From positions 62,001-126,000 of the forward strand of contig CANMEI010000005.1 of the NCBI GenBank assembly GCA_947496695.1: a stretch of 64,000 nt of DNA. The letters are read 5' to 3'. Position 1 is the first letter of the stretch. Each line of letters starts with the position of its first letter. The stretch is from an uncultured Cellulophaga sp. Lineage in GTDB: Bacteria; Bacteroidota; Bacteroidia; Flavobacteriales; Flavobacteriaceae. This document shows, in pieces, positions 27,251-36,638 of this stretch. The notes under the pieces were generated by a model, which was given only the letters and a program-made list of their open reading frames with translations, was not told the origin of the DNA and did no database searches. The translations under genes and the position numbers were made by a program.

Positions 27251-28039
27251 AAATTTAATGTAATAGGGTCTGAAGATTCTGTTTTACCTTTTAGTGTGTT
27301 GTTTACGGGTGTTTTAAAAATATTAGTACCCATAATTATAATTTTGCTAGGGGTTATAGGTTTTTATTTTTTTGGAGATTCTCTTTTTGAAAATCAAGAT
27401 ATTGTTGTATATCTTGAATTAATCAAAAAAGTATTACCAATAGGTTTGGTTGGTATTTTTGCAGCAATTATTATGGGAGTTGTGTTAAGTACTTTTAATA
27501 GTGTTTTAAATAGCGCAGCTACTATTTTTAGCATTGATATATATAAGCGTCACTTTGAGAATAATTGTAGTGATAAAAAGTTAGTTAAAGTTGGTAAAAC
27601 GACATCTGCAATATTGGCTGTTTTTGCAATTCTAGTAGCTCCAATGGTAGCAAATGCACCAGATGGTTTATACCAATTGCTACAACAATTAAACGGTATA
27701 TTTTTTATACCGATAGCATCAATTATGTTAGCAGGTTTTTTCTTAAAAAAAATATCAGCATTGGGAGCAAAGGTAGCTTTGTTTATTGGGTTAGCTTTTT
27801 ATATTACAGTAACATTTATATTAAAAGTTAATATCCATTTTGTTCATGTATGGGGAATAGAATTTGTTTTAAACTTATTGGTAATGTTTGTAATTTCACA
27901 CTTTTATCCAGCAAATAAGGCCTTTAGTCAAGAAAACATTCAATTTGTAGAAATGAAAGAGTGGAAATATACAAAACCAATGGCAATTGCATTATGCTTA
28001 ATTACGGTTGCAATTTATATATTGTTAGGGTATAATTAA
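27239..28039 (+). pseudogene. Sodium:solute symporter (SSS family), 5'-truncated
   Basis: The open frame encodes only the C-terminal part (about 265 residues) of a SLC5/SSS symporter, from a stretch starting SPEKFNVIGSEDSVLPFS to the end. Helices such as KILVPIIIILLGVIGFYFF and the segment VVLSTFNSVLNSAATIFSIDIY are typical of the second half of sugar symporters. All N-terminal helices are gone. From memory of the YidK-like branch, a segment of about 35-40 residues holding the helix with the NQ...QR motif is also missing between LFTG and VLKI. The frame has no further stops. An ATG at 27215 lies within antisense Gfo/Idh sequence and is not a native start. Confidence 0.85.
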
Positions 28040-28046
28040 CTTTTAT

Positions 28047-29186
28047 TTAGTTGTAATGAATAGCAATTTTAGCTAATTGACCTACAATTTTAACAGAGTC
28101 AGACATAGATAGTTTAGATCCATCAGCATGAATCCATCTTTTTAAAGGTTGTTCGCAAATAAGATGTACTACTTTGTCTTTTCCATAGTGTTTACGCATA
28201 CGCATAAATATTTCTACATCAAAAAGCCAACGAGTAATAAAACTTTTATTGAATACAAGAGATGCAATTTCTTTATCCATAATTTTGGCACCACATTGGG
28301 TATCATTAAAAGGCATTTTTAAAATTGATCTTATAATTAAATTTATAGTTTTACTTATTATAGCGCGGGCAGACTCTTTAGTAATATCGGCACCCATTCT
28401 AGCCATTCTTGAACCACTTACTATTTTAAAATTTGATTTTTCAATTGTTTTAACTAAATCATCAAAATCTCTAAAATCTGTAGATAAATCTGCATCTAAA
28501 TAACCAATATAATCTAGTTGTGAATCTTTTGATAAATGCAAGACACCTTGACGAACAGCTTCAGCCTTACCTCCATTTTTTTCACAATTATAAATGCTTA
28601 TTTTATTTTCATTACCCACCCTAAGTTCTTCTAAAACTTTTAAAGTGTTATCTGTACTTCCATCGTTTACAAAACATAAATGATAACCTAAATTATTATG
28701 TACAAATTCTTTAAATTCAGTGCCAGATAATCTGTCTTCTTCATTGTAACAAGGTATTACAACACCCACACAATATTGTTGTAACATTTGAGCTTCTGTA
28801 GAAGCTATTGCTACTGACTCTTTCTCAGGGTTGCCTATAATTCTTTTTACACGTGCTGTAACTTCATTTAAACTTACAGGTTTTTTCATGTAATCATCAA
28901 TTCCTAAATCAAAACCATCAATAATTATTTTTTCATCAGTATTACCCGACATGACCATAATTGGTATGTTAGAATCTTCAATAATTCTAATATGCTTTAC
29001 GACATCTAAACCAGACATTCCGGGCATATTAATATCAACAATAACCAAATCAGGTGAAAATGATTTAAAAAGTTCTACTCCTACTTTACCAGAATCTGCA
29101 GTTTTAACATCGTACCCAATTTCTACAAGTCTTTTTTGTAAAGACATCAATATTAATTGCTGGTCATCAATGGCTAGTATTTTCAT
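28047..29186 (-). CDS. Receiver domain fused to ALG5/DPM-like GT2 glycosyltransferase
   Basis: The 379-residue product has a complete response-regulator receiver domain (1-118): acidic pair Asp7/Asp8, phospho-acceptor Asp51 in VDINMPGMSG, Ser80 and Lys102. After a short linker, a GT2 catalytic domain (139-379) follows: VVIPCYNEE, NDGSTDNT (174-181), DxD at Asp231/Asp233 in LDADLST, GSRMARMGA, DTQCGAK and WLFDVEIFMR. The last motifs are those of dolichyl-phosphate glucose/mannose synthases. It probably makes a polyprenyl-phosphate sugar on the cytoplasmic side, under phosphorylation control. No histidine kinase is adjacent. It is divergent from the GT-C-like gene, which may use its product. 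Confidence 0.88.
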   Translation of the reverse strand: MKILAIDDQQLILMSLQKRLVEIGYDVKTADSGKVGVELFKSFSPDLVIVDINMPGMSGLDVVKHIRIIEDSNIPIMVMSGNTDEKIIIDGFDLGIDDYMKKPVSLNEVTARVKRIIGNPEKESVAIASTEAQMLQQYCVGVVIPCYNEEDRLSGTEFKEFVHNNLGYHLCFVNDGSTDNTLKVLEELRVGNENKISIYNCEKNGGKAEAVRQGVLHLSKDSQLDYIGYLDADLSTDFRDFDDLVKTIEKSNFKIVSGSRMARMGADITKESARAIISKTINLIIRSILKMPFNDTQCGAKIMDKEIASLVFNKSFITRWLFDVEIFMRMRKHYGKDKVVHLICEQPLKRWIHADGSKLSMSDSVKIVGQLAKIAIHYN

Positions 29187-29214
29187 AGTTTGTTTTAAAA
29201 ATTTGGGTTATTAT

Positions 29215-29222
29215 CAAATATA
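29215..29222 (-). promoter_or_regulatory. Possible -7 element of the receiver-GT2 gene
   Basis: TATATTTG on the minus strand matches TAnnTTTG exactly, 29 bases before the start codon. No TTTG is found 19 bases further upstream. Confidence 0.45.
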
Positions 29223-29411
29223 ATTTTATGATATTTTAAATATAATTTTACCTTGTTGAACAGCTATAAAGTATAGGTTAATTACTTTTTATGTTTCGAT
29301 TATTAAATATATTTATAATTTTTTAAATCAAAGTAATTTCTTACAATATTATAAGATAATAATTACAATAACGTTAATTTTATTATTCTGTTGTATATAC
29401 ACTACATTTTA

Positions 29412-29442
29412 TTTGATTTAAACTTTAATATTGTTATATTTT
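29412..29442 (+). promoter_or_regulatory. Promoter of the GT-C-like gene operon
   Basis: TTTG (29412-29415), a 19-base spacer and TATATTTT (29435-29442) match the Bacteroidota consensus with one mismatch in the last base. The start of transcription would fall about 10 bases before the ATG at 29460, giving a very short leader. Confidence 0.6.
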
Positions 29443-29459
29443 CCTACAATTAATTCTGA

Positions 29460-32400
29460 ATGAAGAAAACAAATACGCTATTAATATTAGCCTTAATAAT
29501 AGGCATAGCATTTCACGGCTCTGGAATATTCTTTACTTTGGAATACACATATGATGCATTAATACATTTATTTTTTGCAGATCATTATGCTAATAGTTGG
29601 TTTGAACCTTGGGATTTTAGGTGGTATACTGGTTTTACAGTACAAGCTTACCCACCTTTAGTTCACCAAACTATAGGAATATTATCACATATTGGAGGAC
29701 TTAAATTTGGCATGTTTACTGTTGCCTTAGTGGCAATAGTTTTGTTTATTACAGGAGCTTATAGGTTTGGTTTGTTAATGACCGGTAATAGGCGTGTAGC
29801 AGGTTATACAGCTATACTTGCTGTTTTCTCATCTACTTTTGTAGAAACACTTCATATTTTTGGTCAATTACCTAGTGTAGCTGCTTTATCAATTTTAATG
29901 CATTGCTTACCCGAAATTTATTTATGGATAAAAACGGGTAGATATAAATTTTTACTTACCTCACTGTCGTTACTTGCTGTAACAGTAACATCACACCATG
30001 TAACACCAATTTTTGGTATGGTTTTTTTTATTTTTCCATTGTTAGGTATGGCTGTAATGGATTTAGCGCGTGAAAGCGTTTCAACCATGAAAGAAGTAAC
30101 TTTTAAAGTCTTTTTAGTTTCATTTAAAAAAGCATTTTGGCGTATAGTTTCATTTGGTTTTGGCTCATTAATGTTAATTATTTTTTGTATTCTACCTTAT
30201 TGGATAAATTCAAAAAGAAACCCCATAACACAAGTACCCATTCCGCATGGTTCTAGAGATAATTTTTTAGAAGTAACTTCTTCTGGCTTGGTATTTTTGG
30301 TAATTCCGTGGGGAATATTAACTTTTTTAATTCCTTATATATTTTATAGGTTTTTTAGTAAAAGATATCTCTTTTTTGGCTTATCAATAGCATTGTTAAC
30401 CATTTTAGGAACAGGAGGGACTACACCAATACCTTTAATAATATTGGGTGAAACAGCATTTAACATTCTTACATTAGATAGGTTTACGCTTTGGGCTACT
30501 ATTATGGCATTACCTATTTTTGGCGAGTTTGCTTATAGAATGGTAGAAGGTGATATAAAAGTAGCCATGCAAACTAGGTTTGGCGCTGTTTACCATCGGA
30601 TTATAGGAGGGTTATTGGCAGGAGGTATTCTTTTTATGGTCATTTTTACAATGAGTTTAGGATATTTTAGACCGTCTCAACCAGCTAAAATAAAAATGCT
30701 ACCCATTGTAAATTTTTTAAACCAAGATATGCATGACCATTGGCGCTATCTTCCCTTAGGTTTTGGAGATCAAATGGCTTGGTTATCTGCGCAAACAAAA
30801 GCGATGACAGTTGATGGAAATTACCATTCTGCTCGTAGACTTCCAGAACTTACTACAAGAGCAATTGAACGTATTGAAAATTCAAAATTTAGAGGAGTAG
30901 AAGGTATTGGTTCTTTACAACAATTTCTAACCGTTCCTGAAAAGTACAATTTGAAATATATATTTTCTAATGATAAGTTTTATGATCCTATTTTATATTT
31001 CTGTGGTTGGCAACGTTTACAACAGTTAGAAAACGGAATTATGGTATGGGAAAAATTGAATGTACCACCAATACCTGCAATAATACCTAAGCAAGATGTA
31101 CCCAAATTTTTAAAAATAATATGGGGTGTTATACCACTATTAACAGTTGTTTTAGCCTTTATTATTAACATTCAAATGATTTGGTTTAGAATGTTAAAAT
31201 CTAAGAAACTAGTTCCTCCTTCATATTTGAAGCATGCTGTAACTTATAATGAATTTCCACAGAGTGTAATAAATGTTATGCATTTATGGGCAGTTATTAT
31301 TTTAAGTTGTATTGCATTTGGTTATTACCAGTTTTATATGAAGAATACAACTCAAATTGCGCCAAAAAATGTGGTTAAAGCATATTATGATGCATTAGAT
31401 TTTAAAGAGTTTGAACGTGCTTTTTCTTATATTGATCCTGATAGTGATGCAACTTTAGCACAGTATATGCTTGAAGTATCAGTAACTGATGGTATTTTAA
31501 GCTCTTATGCAAAATTAGATTCTATTGGTATTGAATTAACTAATGAAACAAAAAATAGTGCTAAAGCAAAAACTACAACACAGTGGATTACTCCTTTAGA
31601 AAAAGTGGACAAAATTTATTATCATGAGTTAGTAAAAAAGAAGGGTAAATGGTTTATAAAACCATCTTCTTTTGATAAGGATATTCCGCCAGATCAGCTT
31701 TTTGTATCCAATACAACAAGCTTTTTTAATCACGGACGTAGAAAAATAAGTACACAACAAACACACCATGAAGATGTTTTGAAACAACCAATTTTAGAAG
31801 TTCTATCAGCAAAATTGGTGAAATATGATTCACAATATGCAATTATTGGTGAGATACAGAATATTGATAATGTACCATCAGATGTAGTTGTTAAGGCAAC
31901 TCTTTATAATGATGATAACAAAGAATTGGCTAATTTTAATGCTAAATACTTGATGAAACATAAATTGATGCCGAAAGAAATTACAAGTTTTAGGGTCAAT
32001 TTTGAAGGTATTGCATGGTCACAAACTAAAGATACAATTCCGCCAACTTTTAACCCTGATGAGTTTACACCAATTGAGCTAGAAGAACAGCCTACTAAGT
32101 TTAATTTACAATGTGCTGGTAATGTTGCAAATTCAGATTTATATAAAGAGGTTGCCTTGCAAGATATGCAGTTTACAGATCATGGTATTGAAGGGGTTTT
32201 GTTTAATTCGGGTATACAAGAAATTACTATTCCACAATTGTTGGTTTCGTACTATTCAGCTAATGAAGAGTTATTATGGGTAGATCATCAATTTTTAGCA
32301 GAAGGTGTTAGGGTACAGCGCAAACAAATATTCACCTACATGCCTAAAAACATGGAAACAATTAAAGTCATAAATACAAGTTTAGAAAATTGTTATGTAA

Positions 32401-32546
32401 ATGGATTACCAAATAAATCAATTTCTAAAATATTATTTCCGAATAGAACAAAAACGCATGAAACTGAACAATTACAGCCTTTTGAAGGTAAAGGTTTCAA
32501 TTATTTAAAGTTTGAATTAAACGGGTATATTGGAAATCCTAAATAA
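29460..32546 (+). CDS. Large GT-C-like membrane protein with C-terminal extracytoplasmic domains
   Basis: The 1028-residue product has about a dozen membrane helices in residues 1-420, including a first helix followed by YTYDALIHLFFADHY. That places an acidic residue in the first outer loop, as in GT-C glycosyltransferases that use polyprenyl-phosphate sugars. Two more helices lie near 553-577 and 613-632. The C-terminal 390 residues are soluble: about 640-760 looks like an NTF2-like domain (NVVKAYYDALDFKEFERAFSYID), and 775-1000 appear to be two beta-sandwich modules. It is the first gene of a three-gene operon; the next start is 1 base after its stop. Role in chain assembly is inferred. Confidence 0.65.
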   Translation: MKKTNTLLILALIIGIAFHGSGIFFTLEYTYDALIHLFFADHYANSWFEPWDFRWYTGFTVQAYPPLVHQTIGILSHIGGLKFGMFTVALVAIVLFITGAYRFGLLMTGNRRVAGYTAILAVFSSTFVETLHIFGQLPSVAALSILMHCLPEIYLWIKTGRYKFLLTSLSLLAVTVTSHHVTPIFGMVFFIFPLLGMAVMDLARESVSTMKEVTFKVFLVSFKKAFWRIVSFGFGSLMLIIFCILPYWINSKRNPITQVPIPHGSRDNFLEVTSSGLVFLVIPWGILTFLIPYIFYRFFSKRYLFFGLSIALLTILGTGGTTPIPLIILGETAFNILTLDRFTLWATIMALPIFGEFAYRMVEGDIKVAMQTRFGAVYHRIIGGLLAGGILFMVIFTMSLGYFRPSQPAKIKMLPIVNFLNQDMHDHWRYLPLGFGDQMAWLSAQTKAMTVDGNYHSARRLPELTTRAIERIENSKFRGVEGIGSLQQFLTVPEKYNLKYIFSNDKFYDPILYFCGWQRLQQLENGIMVWEKLNVPPIPAIIPKQDVPKFLKIIWGVIPLLTVVLAFIINIQMIWFRMLKSKKLVPPSYLKHAVTYNEFPQSVINVMHLWAVIILSCIAFGYYQFYMKNTTQIAPKNVVKAYYDALDFKEFERAFSYIDPDSDATLAQYMLEVSVTDGILSSYAKLDSIGIELTNETKNSAKAKTTTQWITPLEKVDKIYYHELVKKKGKWFIKPSSFDKDIPPDQLFVSNTTSFFNHGRRKISTQQTHHEDVLKQPILEVLSAKLVKYDSQYAIIGEIQNIDNVPSDVVVKATLYNDDNKELANFNAKYLMKHKLMPKEITSFRVNFEGIAWSQTKDTIPPTFNPDEFTPIELEEQPTKFNLQCAGNVANSDLYKEVALQDMQFTDHGIEGVLFNSGIQEITIPQLLVSYYSANEELLWVDHQFLAEGVRVQRKQIFTYMPKNMETIKVINTSLENCYVNGLPNKSISKILFPNRTKTHETEQLQPFEGKGFNYLKFELNGYIGNPK

Positions 32547-32547
32547 T

Positions 32548-33798
32548 ATGAAAAAAGCATATTTACTTCTTTTTTTATTAGCTTTTGTAAGCTGTAGTTC
32601 AGATAACAAAACAGCTGTAATTGTACCAACTATTATTGATGATATTACATTAACGGTTCCTAAAAATGAATTTATAGCAGGTGAATCTATTGTGTTTAGT
32701 GCTCATAAAAAATTGAAAACTAATACTGTTTTACCACAATTAGTGATAGAAAGTACATTTGGTGTAATAGTAGTTAATGGTGTCATAACAGAAACTGGAG
32801 TTACTTATACATTACCTAATTTAATTACTAGAAGAATTGGTCTCGTAGATTGGCAATTGGTTTTAAATTCAAAAATATTACAATCGGGCATTATAAAAAT
32901 TACACCCAATATCACTAAAAATAATGGATTAGAATCTTACTTTGGTCCACGAAGTATTAGTGCTGGTGATATAGATTTTTCAATGTTAGTAATAGTTCCT
33001 AGCGATGTATATGATAATCCTGTTATTGATAATACCGCTGTAGATTTAAAGTATCAATTTGAAAATGAGGTTACTGAAGTAGCACTAAAAACAAAAGACT
33101 TAATTGCATGGAACAATATTCCGGCACCTCATAAATCAGGTAGAATACTAGTTACAGCATTGTGTAACGGTATAAAATCAAAAGAATTAACATCAATTGT
33201 TTTTCCTGCAAACGCAACAACTTTTAAAATTGATTATACGCGAGATCATGCTTATGCCGACGGTAACCAAATTATTCGTTTTAGAACATCAATTATAAAA
33301 GATGAATATGGTAATGTGATTAGTGATGGTACTTTAGTATCATTTACAGCAGAAAACAGTAATGGTATACAGTTACAAGCAGTGGGTTTAAGTATTGGAG
33401 GTGTTGCAATAGCAAAAATGTTACATCCTGATGAAAAAGATACCTGGAAAGTAGATGCATATGTTACAGGCGCAGCAAAAAGTAATACTATAAATGTAAG
33501 TTTTAAAACCGCATTTAGTGATTACCCTGTAAATATATCAAAAGACAATAGACGAATAATTGTAGGCCCAATTACTAGCTTTATGGATCAATTAGCACCA
33601 GATGGCTTATTAGTTCGTTTAACAATTTTTGATCACAACCATCAACTTATTGAAAAAAAGGTAAGCACATTACAAAATGGTAATGCAACGTTTTTTTTAG
33701 ATGCTGATTTTTATCCTTCAGGAAATTATACAATTGAAATTAAAACAGCAGGAATAATAAAAACATATAATCTTGATTTAAATGGCAACACGAATTAA
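32548..33798 (+). CDS. Lipoprotein of unknown function in the polysaccharide locus
   Basis: The 416-residue product has a clear lipoprotein signal (MKKAYLLLFLLAFVSCSSDN, lipid Cys16). The rest is rich in beta-strands, with Ig-like or Big-type segments such as LTVPKNEFIAGESIVFSAHKK (about 35-55) and DEYGNVISDGTLVSFTAENSNG (about 254-275). No enzymatic motif is visible. I chose the ATG at 32548, one base after the preceding stop, over an ATG six codons upstream that would overlap it. Its 3' end overlaps the hydrolase gene by 17 bases, suggesting coupled expression. A scaffold or periplasmic guide for the polymer is possible but unproven. Confidence 0.7.
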   Translation: MKKAYLLLFLLAFVSCSSDNKTAVIVPTIIDDITLTVPKNEFIAGESIVFSAHKKLKTNTVLPQLVIESTFGVIVVNGVITETGVTYTLPNLITRRIGLVDWQLVLNSKILQSGIIKITPNITKNNGLESYFGPRSISAGDIDFSMLVIVPSDVYDNPVIDNTAVDLKYQFENEVTEVALKTKDLIAWNNIPAPHKSGRILVTALCNGIKSKELTSIVFPANATTFKIDYTRDHAYADGNQIIRFRTSIIKDEYGNVISDGTLVSFTAENSNGIQLQAVGLSIGGVAIAKMLHPDEKDTWKVDAYVTGAAKSNTINVSFKTAFSDYPVNISKDNRRIIVGPITSFMDQLAPDGLLVRLTIFDHNHQLIEKKVSTLQNGNATFFLDADFYPSGNYTIEIKTAGIIKTYNLDLNGNTN

Positions 33799-35320
33799 CC
33801 GAAATATATACAGAGGTATTTTAATACTCTCTTTTTTAGTGGTAAATGGCTTAATACTTTTTGGTATTACTAGTGTATTATCTTATTTAAATACAGGAGC
33901 TGACCGTACTTCAATGCTACACCTTGAAGTAGAACGTGAAGATGTGTATTTACCTGATGTTACTTGGGATAATTTAAACAACCCAGGCAGGCCATTGGAA
34001 AAACAAACTCAAGGTGAAATAGAAAGAGATTACTTGAGTTCTTGGTATGTTAAAAATATTGCTTATAAAACCAATGATTATTATGGTATTAAAGATTATT
34101 ATACTGATAGTGCAAGAGTAAAAGTCTATAATACGATTGATTATAATTTAAACCATAAAGTAAATTTAAACACAACAACATTGAAACATAATTTGTCATT
34201 AGATTTTTATAGTGCAGATGGTAAGTTAGCAGTATTAGAAGATAAAAATGTTGTTTCATTTAAGGAAGTTTTTAAAGCTAATAAAATAATTACGCAAGAA
34301 CGTGATACGTCAAGCTATAAAGCAATACTACTTTTAGAAGATGGTTTTTGGCGTATAAGGCATTTAAAAAAAATAGAGAATGAGAGCCATCAAATTCCTA
34401 AAAAGGTTTCATTAGATTTTACTGGTATAAAAAATGCTAAAGGCCTAAATTATTACCCAAAGGATAGCCCTTGGGATATGTTCGGAAAAAAGTTTAATGA
34501 ATTTACTATTCATTTAGATTTTGAATTGATAAAAAAGATGGGAATGAATACCATACGTATTTTTGTTCCTTACGAAGATTTTGGGAAAGCGTCTATTGAT
34601 TATATAAAGTTAGATCGTTTAAAAAAGACACTTGCAATTGCAGAAAAAAACAAATTAAAAGTTGTAATTACCTTATTTGATTTTTATGGTAATTATGATA
34701 TATCAGACTGGACGATTACCAACAAGCACGCAACAATAATTGTTAATGCTTGTAAAAATTCTAATGCATTATTGGCCTGGGATATTAAAAATGAACCAGA
34801 TTTAGATTTTGAATCAAGAAGTAGTAAAACAGTTATAAATTGGTTAAAACAAATGATCATTACTGTAAAAAATGAAGACCCATATCATCCAATAACAATA
34901 GGTTGGTCTTCTCCTGAAGCAGCAACTTTACTTGTAGATGATTTAGATTTTATTTCATTCCACTATTATAAAAAGATTCAAAATTTTAGAGATGATTATA
35001 AAAAAATAGTAATAAAATCTAATGATAAACCTATAATGCTGCAAGAGTACGGTTTATCATCTTATAGTGGATTATGGAATTTTTATGGTGGTTCAGAAGA
35101 CAATCAAGCTGAATATTATAAAGAAATTCAATCTGTTTTATTAGAAAATAAAATACCTTTTCTAGCTTGGACTTTGTATGATTTTAAAGAAGTACCTAGT
35201 TCGGTTGCGGGTAGATTACCTTGGCGTAAAAACAAGCAACATAATTTTGGTTTTATAACAACAAATGGAGAAAAAAAACCTTCTTATTCTTATTTTAGTT
35301 TAAATAAAAAGGGAGAGTAA
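33782..35320 (+). CDS. Membrane-anchored GH5-like glycoside hydrolase
   Basis: The 512-residue product has one N-terminal membrane helix (about 12-35), an NTF2-like stretch (about 70-205) and a TIM-barrel hydrolase (about 215-505). The barrel shows the clan GH-A pattern: KKMGMNTIRIF, acid/base Glu338 in WDIKNEPD, a HYY segment, nucleophile Glu422 in LQEYG, and WTLYDF near the end. The anchor places it on the periplasmic face. A hydrolase inside a polymer synthesis operon is familiar from Pel and alginate systems, where it trims or clears stalled chains. Substrate unknown. Its 5' end overlaps the lipoprotein gene. Confidence 0.8.
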   Translation: MATRINRNIYRGILILSFLVVNGLILFGITSVLSYLNTGADRTSMLHLEVEREDVYLPDVTWDNLNNPGRPLEKQTQGEIERDYLSSWYVKNIAYKTNDYYGIKDYYTDSARVKVYNTIDYNLNHKVNLNTTTLKHNLSLDFYSADGKLAVLEDKNVVSFKEVFKANKIITQERDTSSYKAILLLEDGFWRIRHLKKIENESHQIPKKVSLDFTGIKNAKGLNYYPKDSPWDMFGKKFNEFTIHLDFELIKKMGMNTIRIFVPYEDFGKASIDYIKLDRLKKTLAIAEKNKLKVVITLFDFYGNYDISDWTITNKHATIIVNACKNSNALLAWDIKNEPDLDFESRSSKTVINWLKQMIITVKNEDPYHPITIGWSSPEAATLLVDDLDFISFHYYKKIQNFRDDYKKIVIKSNDKPIMLQEYGLSSYSGLWNFYGGSEDNQAEYYKEIQSVLLENKIPFLAWTLYDFKEVPSSVAGRLPWRKNKQHNFGFITTNGEKKPSYSYFSLNKKGE

Positions 35321-35343
35321 ACAAGTGTTTAATTCTCCCTTTT
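35307..35343. terminator. Bidirectional terminator between convergent polysaccharide genes
   Basis: The arms AAAAGGGAGA (35307-35316) and TCTCCCTTTT (35334-35343) pair perfectly, with inner TAAAC/GTTTA extending the stem. The hairpin includes the hydrolase stop codon and lies before the convergent GT4 stop at 35372, so it can serve both strands. Its arm sequence recurs in the terminator at 40261-40297. Confidence 0.8.
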
Positions 35344-35371
35344 AGCACACTAACCAAATTTTTAAGAAATA

Positions 35372-36583
35372 TTAAGCGTTCACCTTTTTTAAAGAAGGCG
35401 AAGCAGATTTCTTTTCTATTATTTCATTAAACTTATTTATATACATTTCAGTGATTGTTGACATTGGTAAAGAACATGCGGCTTTATAATTTGTTTGACC
35501 TAAGCTTATTCTGTAAGCATCATCTGTGATTATGTTTTGAATAGCATCTGCTAATGAATTTGCATTGTCAGCATCAAAAAATTCTCCTTTGTAACCTTCT
35601 TCTTTTACAAGAATACTTAAATCACCTAAGTCAGGTAATGCAACGGCATTACCATAACTACCAGCTTGGTGTAATACACCTGAACTACCAGTAGTTGAAG
35701 TATACGGGAAAATTACCACAGCACTATCTCTAAATATTTTTTCGACATCTTCTTCCGCAACATAACCAGTAAAGCGAATTTGTGGTACCGTACTGTATTT
35801 ACTTTTCATTTCATCTAAATAGCCAGGGGTATTAGGACTATCAGTACCCGCAATAACAATTTCAATATTTTCAGCAGTTCTTTTTCTAATAATTCCAACT
35901 GCTTCAATTAGTATTTCTACTTTTTTATAGGTTCCGAATTTGCCAAAAGCCATTACTTGTTTTGGACCTTCAGGAAGTGTATAACTAGGTTCAGGCGGAG
36001 TTTCAAAAGCACCATGAGGTATTAAGGCAATGGCATCAGTTTTATATTTTTTCTCTAAAATTGTTACATATTTGCTTATGGTTACAGCTACAATATCTGA
36101 AGCTAAAACAAACCTTGTTAAGGTTGTACCTATAAAATTATATATTTTTTGAAGTAGTTTGTTTTTTGTGAATCCAGCATTTTCTAAATCTACCTGTTCA
36201 AGAATATTATGTAATAATGATATTGTAGGTATGCCTTTCATTTTACAAATGGCAGGTAATAATAAACCTAAAGCAGCAGGAATTTTTTTATCACCAAATT
36301 TCAAAAATTGCAAGTTAAAAAGTATTGCATCTGGTTTGGTTTGATTAATAGCTTTGTTAACACTAAAAATATTTTTATAACTATTAAAACTCCAACATTG
36401 TTTTGTAGTTATTTTACAACCGTTTTCTTCAAAAGCTATATCTTTTTCGCCTTCAGTTTTGTCACAAATTAAAATTAGTTCAGTTACCTGCTCTTGTAGC
36501 CTAAAGTGTTTTACCAAATGATAACCGTACTCTGTTAAAGTTACCTTACTTGGTGGATATGCTGTTACAATGGCTAATTTCAT
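35372..36583 (-). CDS. GT4-type glycosyltransferase
   Basis: The 403-residue product is a GT-B fold glycosyltransferase. Its N-terminal domain begins MKLAIVTAYPPSKVTLTEYG. The donor-binding domain starts near AFGKFGTYKKVEILIEAV (about 210-228) and contains RFTGYVAEEDVEKIF and the PYTSTTGSSGVLHQAGSYGNAV segment, where the family's nucleotide-sugar-binding acidic residue region lies. It has no membrane helices and is probably cytosolic. It is expressed with the flippase gene 55 bases upstream, a pairing similar to PelF-PelG. Sugar specificity cannot be told. Confidence 0.85.
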   Translation of the reverse strand: MKLAIVTAYPPSKVTLTEYGYHLVKHFRLQEQVTELILICDKTEGEKDIAFEENGCKITTKQCWSFNSYKNIFSVNKAINQTKPDAILFNLQFLKFGDKKIPAALGLLLPAICKMKGIPTISLLHNILEQVDLENAGFTKNKLLQKIYNFIGTTLTRFVLASDIVAVTISKYVTILEKKYKTDAIALIPHGAFETPPEPSYTLPEGPKQVMAFGKFGTYKKVEILIEAVGIIRKRTAENIEIVIAGTDSPNTPGYLDEMKSKYSTVPQIRFTGYVAEEDVEKIFRDSAVVIFPYTSTTGSSGVLHQAGSYGNAVALPDLGDLSILVKEEGYKGEFFDADNANSLADAIQNIITDDAYRISLGQTNYKAACSLPMSTITEMYINKFNEIIEKKSASPSLKKVNA

Positions 36584-36638
36584 AATTGTACTATTTAAAA
36601 ATGGTTAATGCTTAAAGTAATAAAAAAGTTACTGTTAG

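Noticed and set aside
27215..28039. Symporter fragment read as an intact short transporter from ATG 27215
   Set aside because: The first eight codons are antisense to the oxidoreductase remnant, and about half of the SSS helices are missing, so it is a remnant and not a real short gene.
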